64,000 nucleotides of DNA. It comes from Chrysemys picta bellii (taxonomy: Eukaryota > Chordata > Testudines > Emydidae). Shown here piece by piece: positions 34,217 to 44,640 of the stretch. Location of the stretch: NCBI RefSeq assembly GCF_011386835.1, contig NC_088800.1, positions 55,767,439 to 55,831,438 on the forward strand, given 5' to 3'. Each line of letters begins with the position of its first letter. Within the stretch, counting starts at the first letter, position 1. A program made the position numbers and the translations under genes. Below the pieces are notes generated by a model. The model was not told where the DNA came from, searched no databases, and worked only from the letters and a program-made list of their open reading frames with translations.

Positions 34217-35150
34217 AAGGAAGATGAAACAGAATGCCAGTGAGGGAGTGATGGACGTGGCACTTGGATGCAAATTGACAATAAGGAGGTGAGAAGTGAC
34301 TCATGCCACACGGGGGGGGGGGGGGGCGCAAAAAGGAGCAGTGTCTCCCTCTCCACCCTCCTCGCCATCCTGAGCTATCGTTATAACTGACAGGGAGATG
34401 GGTTAAAGTGGCTGATGGAGTTTTGCCTTGTGACTATTTGGCTTCCAGTATGTATTCAAAATATTATTTGTCTGAAGCTAAATTCCAGGCTTTTGCCCAA
34501 ATAGCTATTCAGAGCAAAAGTTTAGTACAGCCCTAGTGTTGTGGGTGTTTCAAAGTGACTTTGCTGCTTGTCTTTTTGGAGAGGAAAAATTATTTTTGAT
34601 TTTTGCAAAGTTTCTTGCAGATTTCAAGTTGGCCGTACTTGGTGCTCTCCAAGCATTGACATCAGCAGGGCAGAATTTGGCCCAGTCAGGCCCTGATTCT
34701 GCAGATGGGTCACTAGTGAGTTCAGTGAGGCTCCACATGGACACATGTAGAATGCAGCAAAACCTCAAGAAAAATGGCAGCAGATCATGGGTGGTTGTGG
34801 GAGACATCAAGTGGGAAAGGAATGCTGCTTGAGAGAATGTAACTTTTTACACAGAGAACAGTTTGTGGAAGCTGTCTATTTTTTCATCCTGTCAATCATG
34901 TTCTATAGTTTCAAATGTTTTGTCCTACATACAGAAATGTTTCACCCTTAAGGTATGTGAAAACACTGCGTTTAGTTCCTAAAATGGCAAGTTGTGTTTC
35001 AGACAGATTTCTCCATCTGGGAAAGATGTAAACAAACTGTACTTGAGCCTCAGATCTAGAAAAAGTTACTTGCCCATGATGCATTGTTCAGGGATGAGGC
35101 AAAACTGGCATCATGTGGGATATTACTGTAGGTAGAGGCATGATGGCTCA
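34217..35150. other. FAM234A intron 1, nothing recognised apart from a G-run
   Basis: A run of 14 G starts at 34313. The rest shows no recognisable element. Confidence 0.4.
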
Positions 35151-35160
35151 GTGTTTCAGA

Positions 35161-36007
35161 TAGGGTGAACAGATCACAGGGATGAAATATCGGGACGCGG
35201 GGGGGAGGGGGCGGAGCAAAAAAAAAAAAGCAGTTTCGCAGGGGGCAGGGGCATTAGCAGGCCCCAGCCATGCTGCCGGACCGCACACAGTGCCCCGGCC
35301 GCGTGCACGGCCTTCCCCGCGGAGCCTCCCGGCCTGCCCCAGGCACATGCGGCGCGTCCCGCCACCAGCGGGGAGCCCCGCGCCTCTCCTGCTTGGCTGC
35401 GCTCCAGTGGCTCCTTCCTGGCGGGGCGAGCCGCTGGAGTGCAGCCGAGCGGGAGTGGCGCAGGGCTCCCCAGCAGCAGCAGGGAAGTTTATCGGTTCGG
35501 GGGACCCCAGCCGGCTCCTCGCCCCTGGGCGCCCCGCCTGGGACAAGTCTTGCCCCCGCAGCCCCTCTCCACCGCGTGTCTCCGGTGGGTGGCCCACGCT
35601 CCCAGGTCGTGCCGCCCACCTGGGCCCTGCCTGCTCCGTGCTGCCCCCGGACCCACCGCGCTGCCCCGTGGGCTGCAGGGCTGGAGCAGCCTCCGCGCTA
35701 CACTGCAGCTCTCCCGGCCCCGGCCAGCCATGGCTCATGTGCCTAGGCTGCTGCACATGGGCGTCTCCTCCCCGGGCCCGGCTCGGGATCCAATGGGGCA
35801 GTGAGGGGGCGGAGATTTGGGGAGGGATCTAATGGGGGACGGAGGGGGTGGAGTTGGGGCGGGGGGAGCGAGAGCCCCTTGGGGCTCCGCCTGTGCGCTG
35901 GAGCGGAGGGCAAAATTGTTTTTGTCCAGTGTCCTGACTGATGTTCAGTCGGGACGCAGGACAAACAAGCAAATATCAGGATAAAATCGGGACGTCTGGT
36001 CACCCTA
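35161..36007. mobile_element. hAT-type MITE (TAGGGTGACCAGA family), 847 bp
   Basis: The ends TAGGGTGAACAGAT and GTCTGGTCACCCTA are inverted repeats and GTTTCAGA flanks both sides exactly (35153-35160, 36008-36015). The GC-rich core produces many long frames on both strands (up to 216 codons) without any family resemblance. They are composition artefacts. Confidence 0.88.
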
Positions 36008-36015
36008 GTTTCAGA

Positions 36016-37124
36016 CCATGGAAAGTGAGCTAATCCATCCAGCAGAGTGACATGAAAACAAGTGAGAGGTTTGAGCTCAACAGCTGCTCTACAGGTAATT
36101 TGAAAAGGAGAAGCTTGGAGGGTAGCTATACCTAGTACAGGGTAAGTTATTAGTCATTCTTGAAATTTAGTGGTACATTGCTTTCTTAAAGGCTAAAGGG
36201 AGAAAAGGGAAGAAAACCTGGAGAGAAGAAGGGGGATTGACTGATGAAAGGCAGAGAGTTAATTGTAAACATGTTAGTGATTTAAATAGCATGTTTCATT
36301 CACAATTACATCACAGGAGTGCAGCTGCAGCAGAGGGGTAGAGTCAAATCCCACAGTGATGAGTGAATGTGTCTTCTGGCTGCGGCACTGGCAACCTACC
36401 CTGTTGTATGGAAAGCACACGCTGTTGTGTGCTGATATTTGAAAATTGGGCATTCCCTAGCAAAAGGCAGGGCCATAGGGGGTTGCTTTGCAGGTTCCAT
36501 TCCATGCTCTTCTTCACTTTGACCTGTGACTGATTCTAATCTTTTATCTCCACAGAAATTTGAAGATGGTCAGTTTGTAATGTGGACTAAATCTGTAAGT
36601 GTGTGAAATCCTCTGCTAAGGAATTGGTTCCCAGCCTTATGGCCTAGGAGCCCTTCTTGGGCTGTGCGGATTTGTTGGTGCCTGTCCCATTGTGCCATGC
36701 CCTGTGCAGTTACCATCGTGTCTCCTTTTCTCTCCCTTTCCCCCCCTTGTTGTTTGTTCTTTTTTGGTGGTATTCTCCGTCATAATTTTTAGCTCCTTTC
36801 CCCTGGTGGCCCTCCATTCCCATTCCCTCACTCACCAGAAAGCTGCATCCTTGAGAGAGAGCTTCATGGGGAGCCACCTACAACCGCTACCCACAGGAGC
36901 AGAAGCGTACTTGCAGTAGGGGATCTCATGACTGCAAGGCCATGGAGCTTCTCTCTTCTGTGCCTGCACCGTTTGGACTAGTCTGGGGCTCCCCTGGGCT
37001 GAGAGAGTCTACTTTAGGATATAAAGTGGTGACAGTCCAACAGCTGTTCATTCAAGCTTTTGATACATATTACATGCTGGGGATTCCAAAGTATAACATG
37101 TAAATGGTTTTTCAAATAAGAAAC
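36016..37124. other. FAM234A intron 1 unique DNA with candidate exon
   Basis: Apparently non-repetitive; the only feature I can point to is the candidate 39-nt exon at 36556-36594. Confidence 0.4.
36556..36594 (+). other. Candidate 39-nt exon in FAM234A intron 1
   Basis: A pyrimidine-rich CTTTTATCTCCACAG acceptor is followed 39 nt later by a perfect TCT|GTAAGT donor, in non-repetitive sequence. Spliced to the 47255 exon it would put an in-frame TAA upstream of the FAM234A ATG, so it would be a 5'UTR exon. No transcript evidence is available. Confidence 0.3.
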
Positions 37125-37184
37125 CTCTTTTGAGCAAAAACAACAAGGAGTCTGGTGGCACCTTAAAGACTAACAGATTTATTT

Positions 37185-37223
37185 GGGCATAAGCTTTCGT
37201 GAGTAAAAACCTCACTTCTTCGG
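37185..37223 (-). ncRNA. Hammerhead-ribozyme-like core, left PLE arm
   Basis: On the minus strand: CCGAAGA, a stem-loop with GTGAG/CTCAC arms, GAAA, then GC-TTAT-GC and C. Compared with CTGANGA the second base is C, and the base expected to be U in stem III is C, so this copy is probably impaired. Confidence 0.4.
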
Positions 37224-37326
37224 ATGCATAGAGTGAAAGTTACAGATGCAGGCATTATATACAGACACATGGAGAGCAGGGAGTTACTTCACAAGTGGAG
37301 AACCAGTGTTGACAGGGCCAATTCAA

Positions 37327-39780
37327 TCAGGGTGGATGTGGTCCACTCCCAATAATAGATGAGGAGGTGTCAATTCCAGGAGAGGAAAAGCTGCTTCTGT
37401 AGTGAGCCAGCCACTCCCAGTCCCTATTCAAGCCCAGATTAATGGTGTTGAATTTGCAAATGAATTTTAGTTCTGCTGTTTCTCTTTGAAGTCTGTTTCT
37501 GAAGTTTTTTTGTTCAATGATAGTGACTTTTAAATCTGTAATAGAATGACCAGGGAGATTGAAGTGTTCACTTACTGACTTATGTATGTTACCATTCCTG
37601 ATGTCCGATTTGTGTCCATTTATTCTTTTGCGGAGGGACTGTCCCGTTTGGCCAATGTACATGGCAGAGGGGCATTGCTGGCACATGATGGCATATATGA
37701 CATTAGAGGATGTGCAGGTGAATGAGCCCCTGATGGTGTGGCTGATGTGGTTGGGTCCTCTGATGCTGTTGCCAGAGTGGATATGGGGACAGAGTAGGCA
37801 ACGAGGTTTGCTACAGGGATAGGTTCCTGGGTTGGTGTTTCTGTGGTGTGGTGTGTAGTTGCTGGTGAGTATTTGCTTCAGGTTGGGGGGTTGTCTGTAA
37901 GCGAGGACCGGCCTGCCTCCCAAGGTCTGTGAGAGTGAGGGATCATTTTCCAGGATAGGTTGTAGATCGTGGATAATGCGCTGGAGAGGTTTTAGCTGGG
38001 GGCTGTATGTGATGGCCAGTGGTGTTCTGTATTTGTCCTTGTTGGGCCTGTCCTGCAGTAAGTGATTTCTGGGTACCCGTCTTGCTCTGTCAATCTGTTT
38101 CCTCACTTCCCCAGGTGGGTATTGTAGTTTTACGAATGCATGATAAAGATCTTGTAGGTGTTTGTCTCTGTCTGAGGGGTTGGAGCAAATTCGGTTGTAT
38201 CTTAGGGCTTGGCTGTAGACAATGGATCGTGTGATGTGTCTTGGATGGAAGCTGGAGGCATGTAGGTACGTATAGCGGTCAGTAGGTTTCCGGTATAGGG
38301 TGGTGTTTATGTGACCATCAATTATTTGTACTGTAGTGTCCAGGAAGTGGATCTCTTGTGTGGACTGGTCCAGGCTGAAGTTGATGGTGGGGTGGAAATT
38401 GTTGAAGTCCAGGTGGAATTCTTCAAGGGCCTCCTTTCCGTGGGTCCATATGATGAAGATGTCATCAATATAGCGCAAGTAGAGGAGGGGCATTAGGGGA
38501 CGAGAGCTGAGGAAGCGTTGTTCTAAGTCAGCCATAAAAATGTTGGCATACTGTGGGGCCATGCGAGTACCCATAGCAGTGCCACTGACTTGAAGGTATA
38601 AGTTGTCCCCAAATCTGAAGTGGTTGTGGGTGAGGACAAAGTCACAAAGCTCAGCCACCAGGCTTGCTGTGGCCTCATCAGGGATACTGTTCCTGACAGC
38701 TTGTAGTCCATCCTCATGTGGAATATTGGTATAAAGTGCTTCTACATCCATGGTGGCCAGGATGGTGTTTTCAGGAAGAACATCAATGCATTGTAGTTTC
38801 CTTAGGAAGTCGGTGGTGTCTCGAAGATAGCTGGGAGTGCTGGTAGCATAGGGTCTGAGGAGAGAGTCCAAATAGCCAGATAATCCTGCTGTCAGAGTGC
38901 CAATGCCTGAGATGATGGGGCGTCCAGGGTTTCCGGGTTTATGGATCTTGGGTAGCAGATAGAATACCCCTGGTCGGGGTTCTGCGGGTGTGTCCATGTA
39001 GATTTGTTCCCGTACTGTAGCTGGGAGTTTCTTGAGCAGATGGTGTAGTTTCTTTTGGTATTCCTCAGTGGGATCAGAGGATAGTGGCCTGTAGAATGTG
39101 GTCTTGGAGAGTTGCCTGGCAGCCTCCTGTTCATAATCTGACCTGTTCATTATGACTACAGCACCTCCTTTGTCAGCCCCTTTGATGATAATGTCAGAGT
39201 TGTTTCTGAGGCTGTGGATGGCATTGCGTTCTGTACGGCTGAGGTTATGGGACAAGTGATGTTGTTTGTCCACAATTTCAGCCTGTGCACGTCTGCGGAA
39301 ACACTCTATGTAGAGGTCCAGTCTGTCATTTCGACCGTCAGGAGGAGTCCACGCAGAGTTCTTCTTCTTGTAGTGTTGGTAGGAGGGTTCCTGTGGGTCA
39401 GTGCACTGTTCAGTGGTGCGTTGAAAATATTCCTTGAGTCGGAGACGACGAAAGTAGGCTTCCAGATCACCGCAGAACTGTATCATGTTCGTGGGGATGG
39501 TGGGACAGAAAGAGAGTCCCCGAGATAGGACAGACTCTTCTGCTGGGCTAAGTGTGTGGTTGGAAAGATTGACAATGTTGTTAGATGAGTTGAGGGTACC
39601 ATTGTTATAGCCCCCAGTGGCAGGTATTAGTTTAGATAGTTTACAGTCCTTTTTCCTCTGTAGAGAAGTGAAGTGTGCATTGTAAATGGCTTGTCTCATT
39701 TTTGTAAAGTCCATCCACAGCCTCAGAAACAACTCTGACATTATCATCAAAGGGGCTGACAAAGGAGGTGCTGTAGTCAT
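37327..39780 (-). CDS. PLE polyprotein: reverse transcriptase plus GIY-YIG endonuclease
   Basis: PLE proteins copy their RNA at a nicked target, using an RT related to telomerase and a C-terminal GIY-YIG nuclease. The 817-codon frame is open throughout. RT blocks: GADKGGAVVIMN (~residue 200), MDVEALYTNIPHE (~345, motif A), SGTAMGTRMAPQYANIF (~400, motif B), YIDDIFIIW (~435, catalytic YxDD). A CxxC-type linker, PCSKPRCLLCPH (~655), is followed by GIY-YIG residues VIYAIMC (~694) and MYIGQTGQSLRKRINGHK (~705). The first ~20 residues (MTTAPPLSAPLMIMSELFLR) are the antisense of the opposite arm, not native protein; PLE sequence starts about WMDFTKMRQAI. The native N-terminus and promoter are missing, so autonomous expression is doubtful. 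Confidence 0.85.
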   Translation of the reverse strand: MTTAPPLSAPLMIMSELFLRLWMDFTKMRQAIYNAHFTSLQRKKDCKLSKLIPATGGYNNGTLNSSNNIVNLSNHTLSPAEESVLSRGLSFCPTIPTNMIQFCGDLEAYFRRLRLKEYFQRTTEQCTDPQEPSYQHYKKKNSAWTPPDGRNDRLDLYIECFRRRAQAEIVDKQHHLSHNLSRTERNAIHSLRNNSDIIIKGADKGGAVVIMNRSDYEQEAARQLSKTTFYRPLSSDPTEEYQKKLHHLLKKLPATVREQIYMDTPAEPRPGVFYLLPKIHKPGNPGRPIISGIGTLTAGLSGYLDSLLRPYATSTPSYLRDTTDFLRKLQCIDVLPENTILATMDVEALYTNIPHEDGLQAVRNSIPDEATASLVAELCDFVLTHNHFRFGDNLYLQVSGTAMGTRMAPQYANIFMADLEQRFLSSRPLMPLLYLRYIDDIFIIWTHGKEALEEFHLDFNNFHPTINFSLDQSTQEIHFLDTTVQIIDGHINTTLYRKPTDRYTYLHASSFHPRHITRSIVYSQALRYNRICSNPSDRDKHLQDLYHAFVKLQYPPGEVRKQIDRARRVPRNHLLQDRPNKDKYRTPLAITYSPQLKPLQRIIHDLQPILENDPSLSQTLGGRPVLAYRQPPNLKQILTSNYTPHHRNTNPGTYPCSKPRCLLCPHIHSGNSIRGPNHISHTIRGSFTCTSSNVIYAIMCQQCPSAMYIGQTGQSLRKRINGHKSDIRNGNIHKSVSEHFNLPGHSITDLKVTIIEQKNFRNRLQRETAELKFICKFNTINLGLNRDWEWLAHYRSSFSSPGIDTSSSIIGSGPHPP

Positions 39781-40984
39781 AATGAACAGGTCAGATTATG
39801 AACAGGAGGCTGCCAGGCAACTCTCCAAGACCCATCATTATATTGATGACATCTTCATCATATGGACCCACGGAAAGGAGGCCCTTGAAGAATTCCACCT
39901 GGACTTCAACAATTTCCACCCCACCATCAACTTCAGCCTGGACCAGTCCACACAAGAGATCCACTTCCTGGACACTACAGTACAAATAATTGATGGTCAC
40001 ATAAACACCACCCTATACCGGAAACCTACTGACCGCTATACGTACCTACATGCCTCCAGCTTCCATCCAAGACACATCACACGATCCATTGTCTACAGCC
40101 AAGCCCTAAGATACAACCGAATTTGCTCCAACCCCTCAGACAGAGACAAACACCTACAAGATCTTTATCATGCATTCGTAAAACTACAATACCCACCTGG
40201 GGAAGTGAGGAAACAGATTGACAGAGCAAGACGGGTACCCAGAAATCACTTACTGCAGGACAGGCCCAACAAGGACAAATACAGAACACCACTGGCCATC
40301 ACATACAGCCCCCAGCTAAAACCTCTCCAGCGCATTATCCACGATCTACAACCTATCCTGGAAAATGATCCCTCACTCTCACAGACCTTGGGAGGCAGGC
40401 CGGTCCTCGCTTACAGACAACCCCCCAACCTGAAGCAAATACTCACCAGCAACTACACACCACACCACAGAAACACCAACCCAGGAACCTATCCCTGTAG
40501 CAAACCTCGTTGCCTACTCTGTCCCCATATCCACTCTGGCAACAGCATCAGAGGACCCAACCACATCAGCCACACCATCAGGGGCTCATTCACCTGCACA
40601 TCCTCTAATGTCATATATGCCATCATGTGCCAGCAATGCCCCTCTGCCATGTACATTGGCCAAACGGGACAGTCCCTCCGCAAAAGAATAAATGGACACA
40701 AATCGGACATCAGGAATGGTAACATACATAAGCCAGTAAGTGAACACTTCAATCTCCCTGGTCATTCTATTACAGATTTAAAAGTCACTATCATTGAACA
40801 AAAAAACTTCAGAAACAGACTTCAAAGAGAAACAGCAGAACTAAAATTCATTTGCAAATTCAACACCATTAATCTGGGCTTGAATAGGGACTGGGAGTGG
40901 CTGGCTCACTACAGAAGCAGCTTTTCCTCTCCTGGAATTGACACCTCCTCATCTATTATTGGGAGTGGACCACATCCACCCTGA
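39686..40984 (+). pseudogene. Second PLE frame with deleted RT core
   Basis: Plus-strand frame of 432 codons. From about codon 9 it matches the opposite arm (SIHSLRNNSDIIIKGADKGG), then jumps from RQLSKT to HHYIDDIFIIW, removing about 210 residues including RT motifs A and B. The linker and GIY-YIG domain (MYIGQTGQSLRKRINGHK) are intact to the stop. RT activity is excluded; an isolated nuclease is conceivable but unlikely. Confidence 0.85.
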
Positions 40985-41087
40985 TTGAATTGGCCCTGTC
41001 AACACTGGTTCTCCACTTGTGAAGTAACTCCCTGCTCTCCATGTGTCTGTATATAATGCCTGCATCTGTAACTTTCACTCTATGCAT

Positions 41088-41126
41088 CCGAAGAAGTGAG
41101 GTTTTTACTCACGAAAGCTTATGCCC
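41088..41126 (+). ncRNA. Hammerhead-ribozyme-like core, right PLE arm
   Basis: Same variant core as the left arm in opposite orientation: CCGAAGA, GTGAG/CTCAC stem, GAAA, GC-TTAT-GC. The shared core substitutions show that both arms derive from one source. Confidence 0.4.
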
Positions 41127-41220
41127 AAATAAATCTGTTAGTCTTTAAGGTGCCACCAGACTCCTTGTTGTTTTTGTAGATACAGACTAACACGGCTACC
41201 CCCTGATACTCTTTTGAGCA

Positions 41221-41600
41221 GTGAGTCTGAGTCAGTGGGAGTTAAGATGCTGATTACACAGCTGAGTTTAATTACATAATTGCATACTTAACCAGATTTG
41301 AACACCTGTTTTGGATTAATTTAACAAATGGGAGTAATCTGTGTTCTATACTACTGGCAGACAAAACATCAGCTGTTAAAGGACTGGAGAAAATATCTGA
41401 AAGTGGGGCTATTGTTTATTTGGAGACGAATGGAAAACTAATTACCAGATTTCTTTGTGATTCAAAGAGCAAACACTTTGGGGTAGGGCTGGGCTGTTCT
41501 TTGCCATTTTCGGGGTCTGAGCTTTCCAGCTGCATTTGAATCACCTGCAGATTGGATTTCCAAATGGGAACTCTAACCCTCCCTTTACTGCAGTGGTGTG
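41221..41600. other. FAM234A intron 1, nothing recognised
   Basis: No repeat or exon recognised. Confidence 0.4.
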
Positions 41601-42108
41601 AGGCCAGGTCTATACTACAGACCTATATCAGTATAACTATGTCACTCGGGGTGTGGATTATGCATAGTTATACCATCCTAACCCACCCATGTAGACAGGG
41701 CTAGGTTGGCAGGAGAGCTTCTCCCATTGGCATAGCTACTGCCTCTCGGGGAGGTGGATTTACTATGCCAATGGAAGAAGCTCTCCCATCAGTGTAGGAG
41801 CATCTTCACTAAAGGACTAGAGCAGCACAGCTGCACTGCTGTAGTGTTATATGTGAAGATGAGCCCTGGTCTGCACTACAGAATTACTTCGGTATAACTA
41901 CGTCACTCGGGTGTGAATAATCCACATCCCTGAGCGACATAGTTATACCAATATAAGTCTGTAGTGTAAACCTGGCCTCACACCTACACGCTAGTGTAGA
42001 CAGCACTATGTCGGTAGGAGAGCGCTCTGTCATTGGCTTAGAGCATCTTCACCAGAAGGGCTACAGCAGTGCAGCTGAAAATCTGTAGTGTAGACCTGCC
42101 CTGAATAC
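41601..42108. mobile_element. Compound MITE (TATACTACAGACCTATA type)
   Basis: AGGCCAGGTCTATACTACAG at 41601 and CTGTAGTGTAAACCTGGCCT at about 41959-41978 are inverted ends. A second partial copy follows up to GTAGTGTAGACCTGCCC at about 42090-42106. Internal GGTATAACTACGTCACTCGG and CATAGTTATACC blocks form further inverted pairs. At least two related elements are joined or nested. Confidence 0.65.
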
Positions 42109-42872
42109 TGCCCAAATAGAGAAACAAATGCTGTGGGTCATATTTTTGAGTTAGTCATTGTTGCAAATGAAGGGAAAGTTGCTGAGATTATCAGTATAAT
42201 TACCTCAGAATTTATTACCCTTGTCCAACCTTAAATGACTTTGAAGTGATTTGTATCACATTATAAAAATAACTTCTCACGGAAAGGTTTGGGACATTGT
42301 TGTTATCAAACCGAGTCCAGTGGAGAATCCACTTTCCTGCTGTTGTGGTAGGATAGAAGGAGTGTTTAATTATTTTTATTATGGGTGATGGATGCATTCT
42401 ATCATGTCAGAAGCTGCTCTAGCTTTATAGTTGGAGCATGACGGCACAGCTCCTAGTGCAGAAATGCTGGGCTGAGCTACCCTGGGACTTCCAGTTGATG
42501 CTTAATGTAGCAATGAGCAGCGCTACTTGGATGCTCAGCCTGTGGCTGGGGAATCATCCCAAGAACCTGTCCTGGTGCTCAGGGCTTCCTTCGTGGTGCT
42601 TGCCAGTGCAATATTACCTGTATTGCCAGGACCTCCTGCTGCAAGAACTGAATGATACCTGGTTCACTTGCTCAGACAGATGATCAAGGAGGAGAAAGTG
42701 GCAAACCAGCAAAATGGCCAAATCTGAGTGGGAAATCTGTATGCAAGACCATTCGTTCCTCTGTTCCATTCCTAATTGGAATGCTTCCTAGCATTGACTC
42801 TTCCCATGTCAAGTTTCTGGCCAGCAGAGCTGATGGATGTGCAGCACCCAGTGTCACAAGGAAGCAAGTTGC
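42109..42872. other. FAM234A intron 1, nothing recognised
   Basis: Short frames (81-90 codons) show no family features; no repeat recognised. Confidence 0.4.
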
Positions 42873-42880
42873 GTCTGCCA

Positions 42881-43711
42881 TAGGATTGCCAGGCGTCTGG
42901 TTTTTTAAAAGAACACCCAGTTGAAAAATTAAAAGTCTGGTCAGCAGTGCAGCAGGGGCCCAGGGCTAAGGCAGGCTCTCTGCCTGCCCTAGCTCTGTGC
43001 GGCTCCCGAAAACGGCCGCTAGGTCCCTGCAGCCCCCAGGCGCATGGGCGGCCAGGGAGGCTCCACGCGCTGCCTGCGCCCTGAGTGCAGGGCAAGCAAG
43101 TCCCATTGGCCAGGAACCGTGACCAATGGGAGCTGCAGGGGCAGTGCCTGCAGGCGCAAGGGCAGCACGTGGAGCCACGGGCCGCAGAGACCTGGTGGCC
43201 GCTTCCTGGGAGCCACGGTAAGCGCTGCTGGGACCCCACATCCCCTCTTGCACCCCAACCCTCTGTCCCAGCGCAGAGCCCCCTCCTGCACCCCAAACCC
43301 CTCATCCCTCCCCCCACCCCAGAGCCTACACCCCTAGCTGGAGGCTGCACCCCCCCTGCATCCCAACCCCCTGCCCCAGCCCAGAGCCTTCTCGCGCACC
43401 ATACACCCCTCATTTCTGGTCCCACCTGGAGCCTGCACCCCCAGTCCAGAGATCATAGCCTCCTGCATCCAAACTCCTCATCCCCAGCCTCACCCCAGAG
43501 CCTGCACCCCCAGTCGCAGCCATCACCCCCCTCCCACACCCCAACCCCCTGTCCCAGCCTGGTGAAAGTGAGTGAGAGTGGGGGAGAGCAAGCAACAGAG
43601 GGAGGGGGGATGGAGTGAGTGGGGGCAGAGCCTCAGAGAAGGGGCAGGGCTTCAGGGAAGGAGCATGGCAGGGGTATTTGGTTTTGTTTGATTAGAAAGT
43701 TGGCAACCCTA
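42881..43711. mobile_element. hAT-type MITE (TAGGRTTGCCA family), 831 bp
   Basis: The ends TAGGATTGCCAG and GTTGGCAACCCTA are inverted repeats. The flanking octamers GTCTGCCA (42873-42880) and GTCCACCA (43712-43719) match 6/8, differing by transitions. The C-rich centre gives false frames of up to 217 codons. Confidence 0.7.
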
Positions 43712-43719
43712 GTCCACCA

Positions 43720-44640
43720 CCCAGTTTTCTCTGACTTCTGGGGCAGGTTGATTTACTAGATGTGGCGTAGAGGTCTCTAGAAAAAGGTGAGGTTTTTAAA
43801 TTATTGCTGACTGTTGTGGTGATATGGAGGCAGTTATAGCTGTTGGAGCTCTATTTTTGTACAAAATGATGTTCTTTTAAAAAAAAATTGCCAGGGATTT
43901 ATGCTGCTTAAAACACATTTGAATAAATCTAACGAAATGTAGTAGGTGGATGGGTGAGCTGGCCAGTCTGATTCCCCTTATGAGACACCTACTGGCTGTT
44001 CACGTGAGCTCCTGCCACTGGCTCTGGTAGCACCATGGTTTTCTCAGTGCTCTCATTCCTCTGCTTCAAGGCCCTTTGTTTTTGGTCACCACTTTGCAGC
44101 CTCCCCCTCAGCCCCCTCCCCCTCCCCCCCTGTTCCCCGATGGCTCTTATGGGGGTAGAAATGGAGTGGTAAGCTCTCCACCTCAGACAGAAACAGTTTG
44201 CTTCCAGAAACACTGGAGTTGTGTTAGATTTCAGTAGGTCTTCCCATGCTAAGCTTGTCTTTTCGTTTGTTCCCATTTTACTTTACTAGTTTGGATAAAA
44301 TGGAACCCAGATGCAAACAACCCCTGATCAACAAGGCCATCTCAATTCTCCTTTTCTTTAATCAGATATTTGAAGCGGCTATGTCCACCTTTTATCTGGG
44401 ATTTTCCATTGGAGGGCTAGGCACCATCTTATGCCATACCATTAGGCACATAGGATTCTTACTACTCACCCTTGCCAGTTGGAAAAAATGCAGCATAAGA
44501 GTTGATTCAGGTCTGAGGGAGGAAGCAGTTCTGTTCGTGCAGTATCTGCTCCAGAGGACCCGTGGCCTCAGGCCGTAATGACCATGTGTGTTTCCTTTTA
44601 ACACTGAAGGATGTGTGTGAGAGGGAGTGTCTCTCTCTCT
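43720..44640. other. FAM234A intron 1, nothing recognised
   Basis: A frame at 44246-44578 (110 codons) lacks motifs and splice context. A short (TC)n run at 44,622-44,643 leads into the next CR1. Confidence 0.4.

Larger units (their letters stand above)
37137..41208. mobile_element. Penelope-like element, fold-back insertion of 4072 bp
   Basis: One insertion bounded by exact 12-bp duplications CTCTTTTGAGCA (37125-37136 and 41209-41220). The left arm is a minus-strand PLE copy (about 39710 to 37137). The right arm is a plus-strand copy (about 39710 to 41208) that has lost an internal segment of about 630 bp (junction near 39832-39838) but carries the 3' tail ACTAACACGGCTACC that the left arm lacks. 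The arms meet head to head near 39710. Shared parts of about 1.34 kb look almost identical (one amino-acid difference, S/P, over some 380 shared codons). Confidence 0.9.

Noticed and set aside
35148..35832. Long open frames on both strands (up to 216 codons)
   Set aside because: They fall inside a hAT MITE with exact 8-bp duplications and high GC; low-complexity translation without family features.
39686..40984. Independent GIY-YIG nuclease gene
   Set aside because: It is the deleted arm of the PLE; no promoter or intron structure of a host gene.
42772..43618. 217- and 177-codon frames
   Set aside because: Inside the MITE 42881-43711; compositional.
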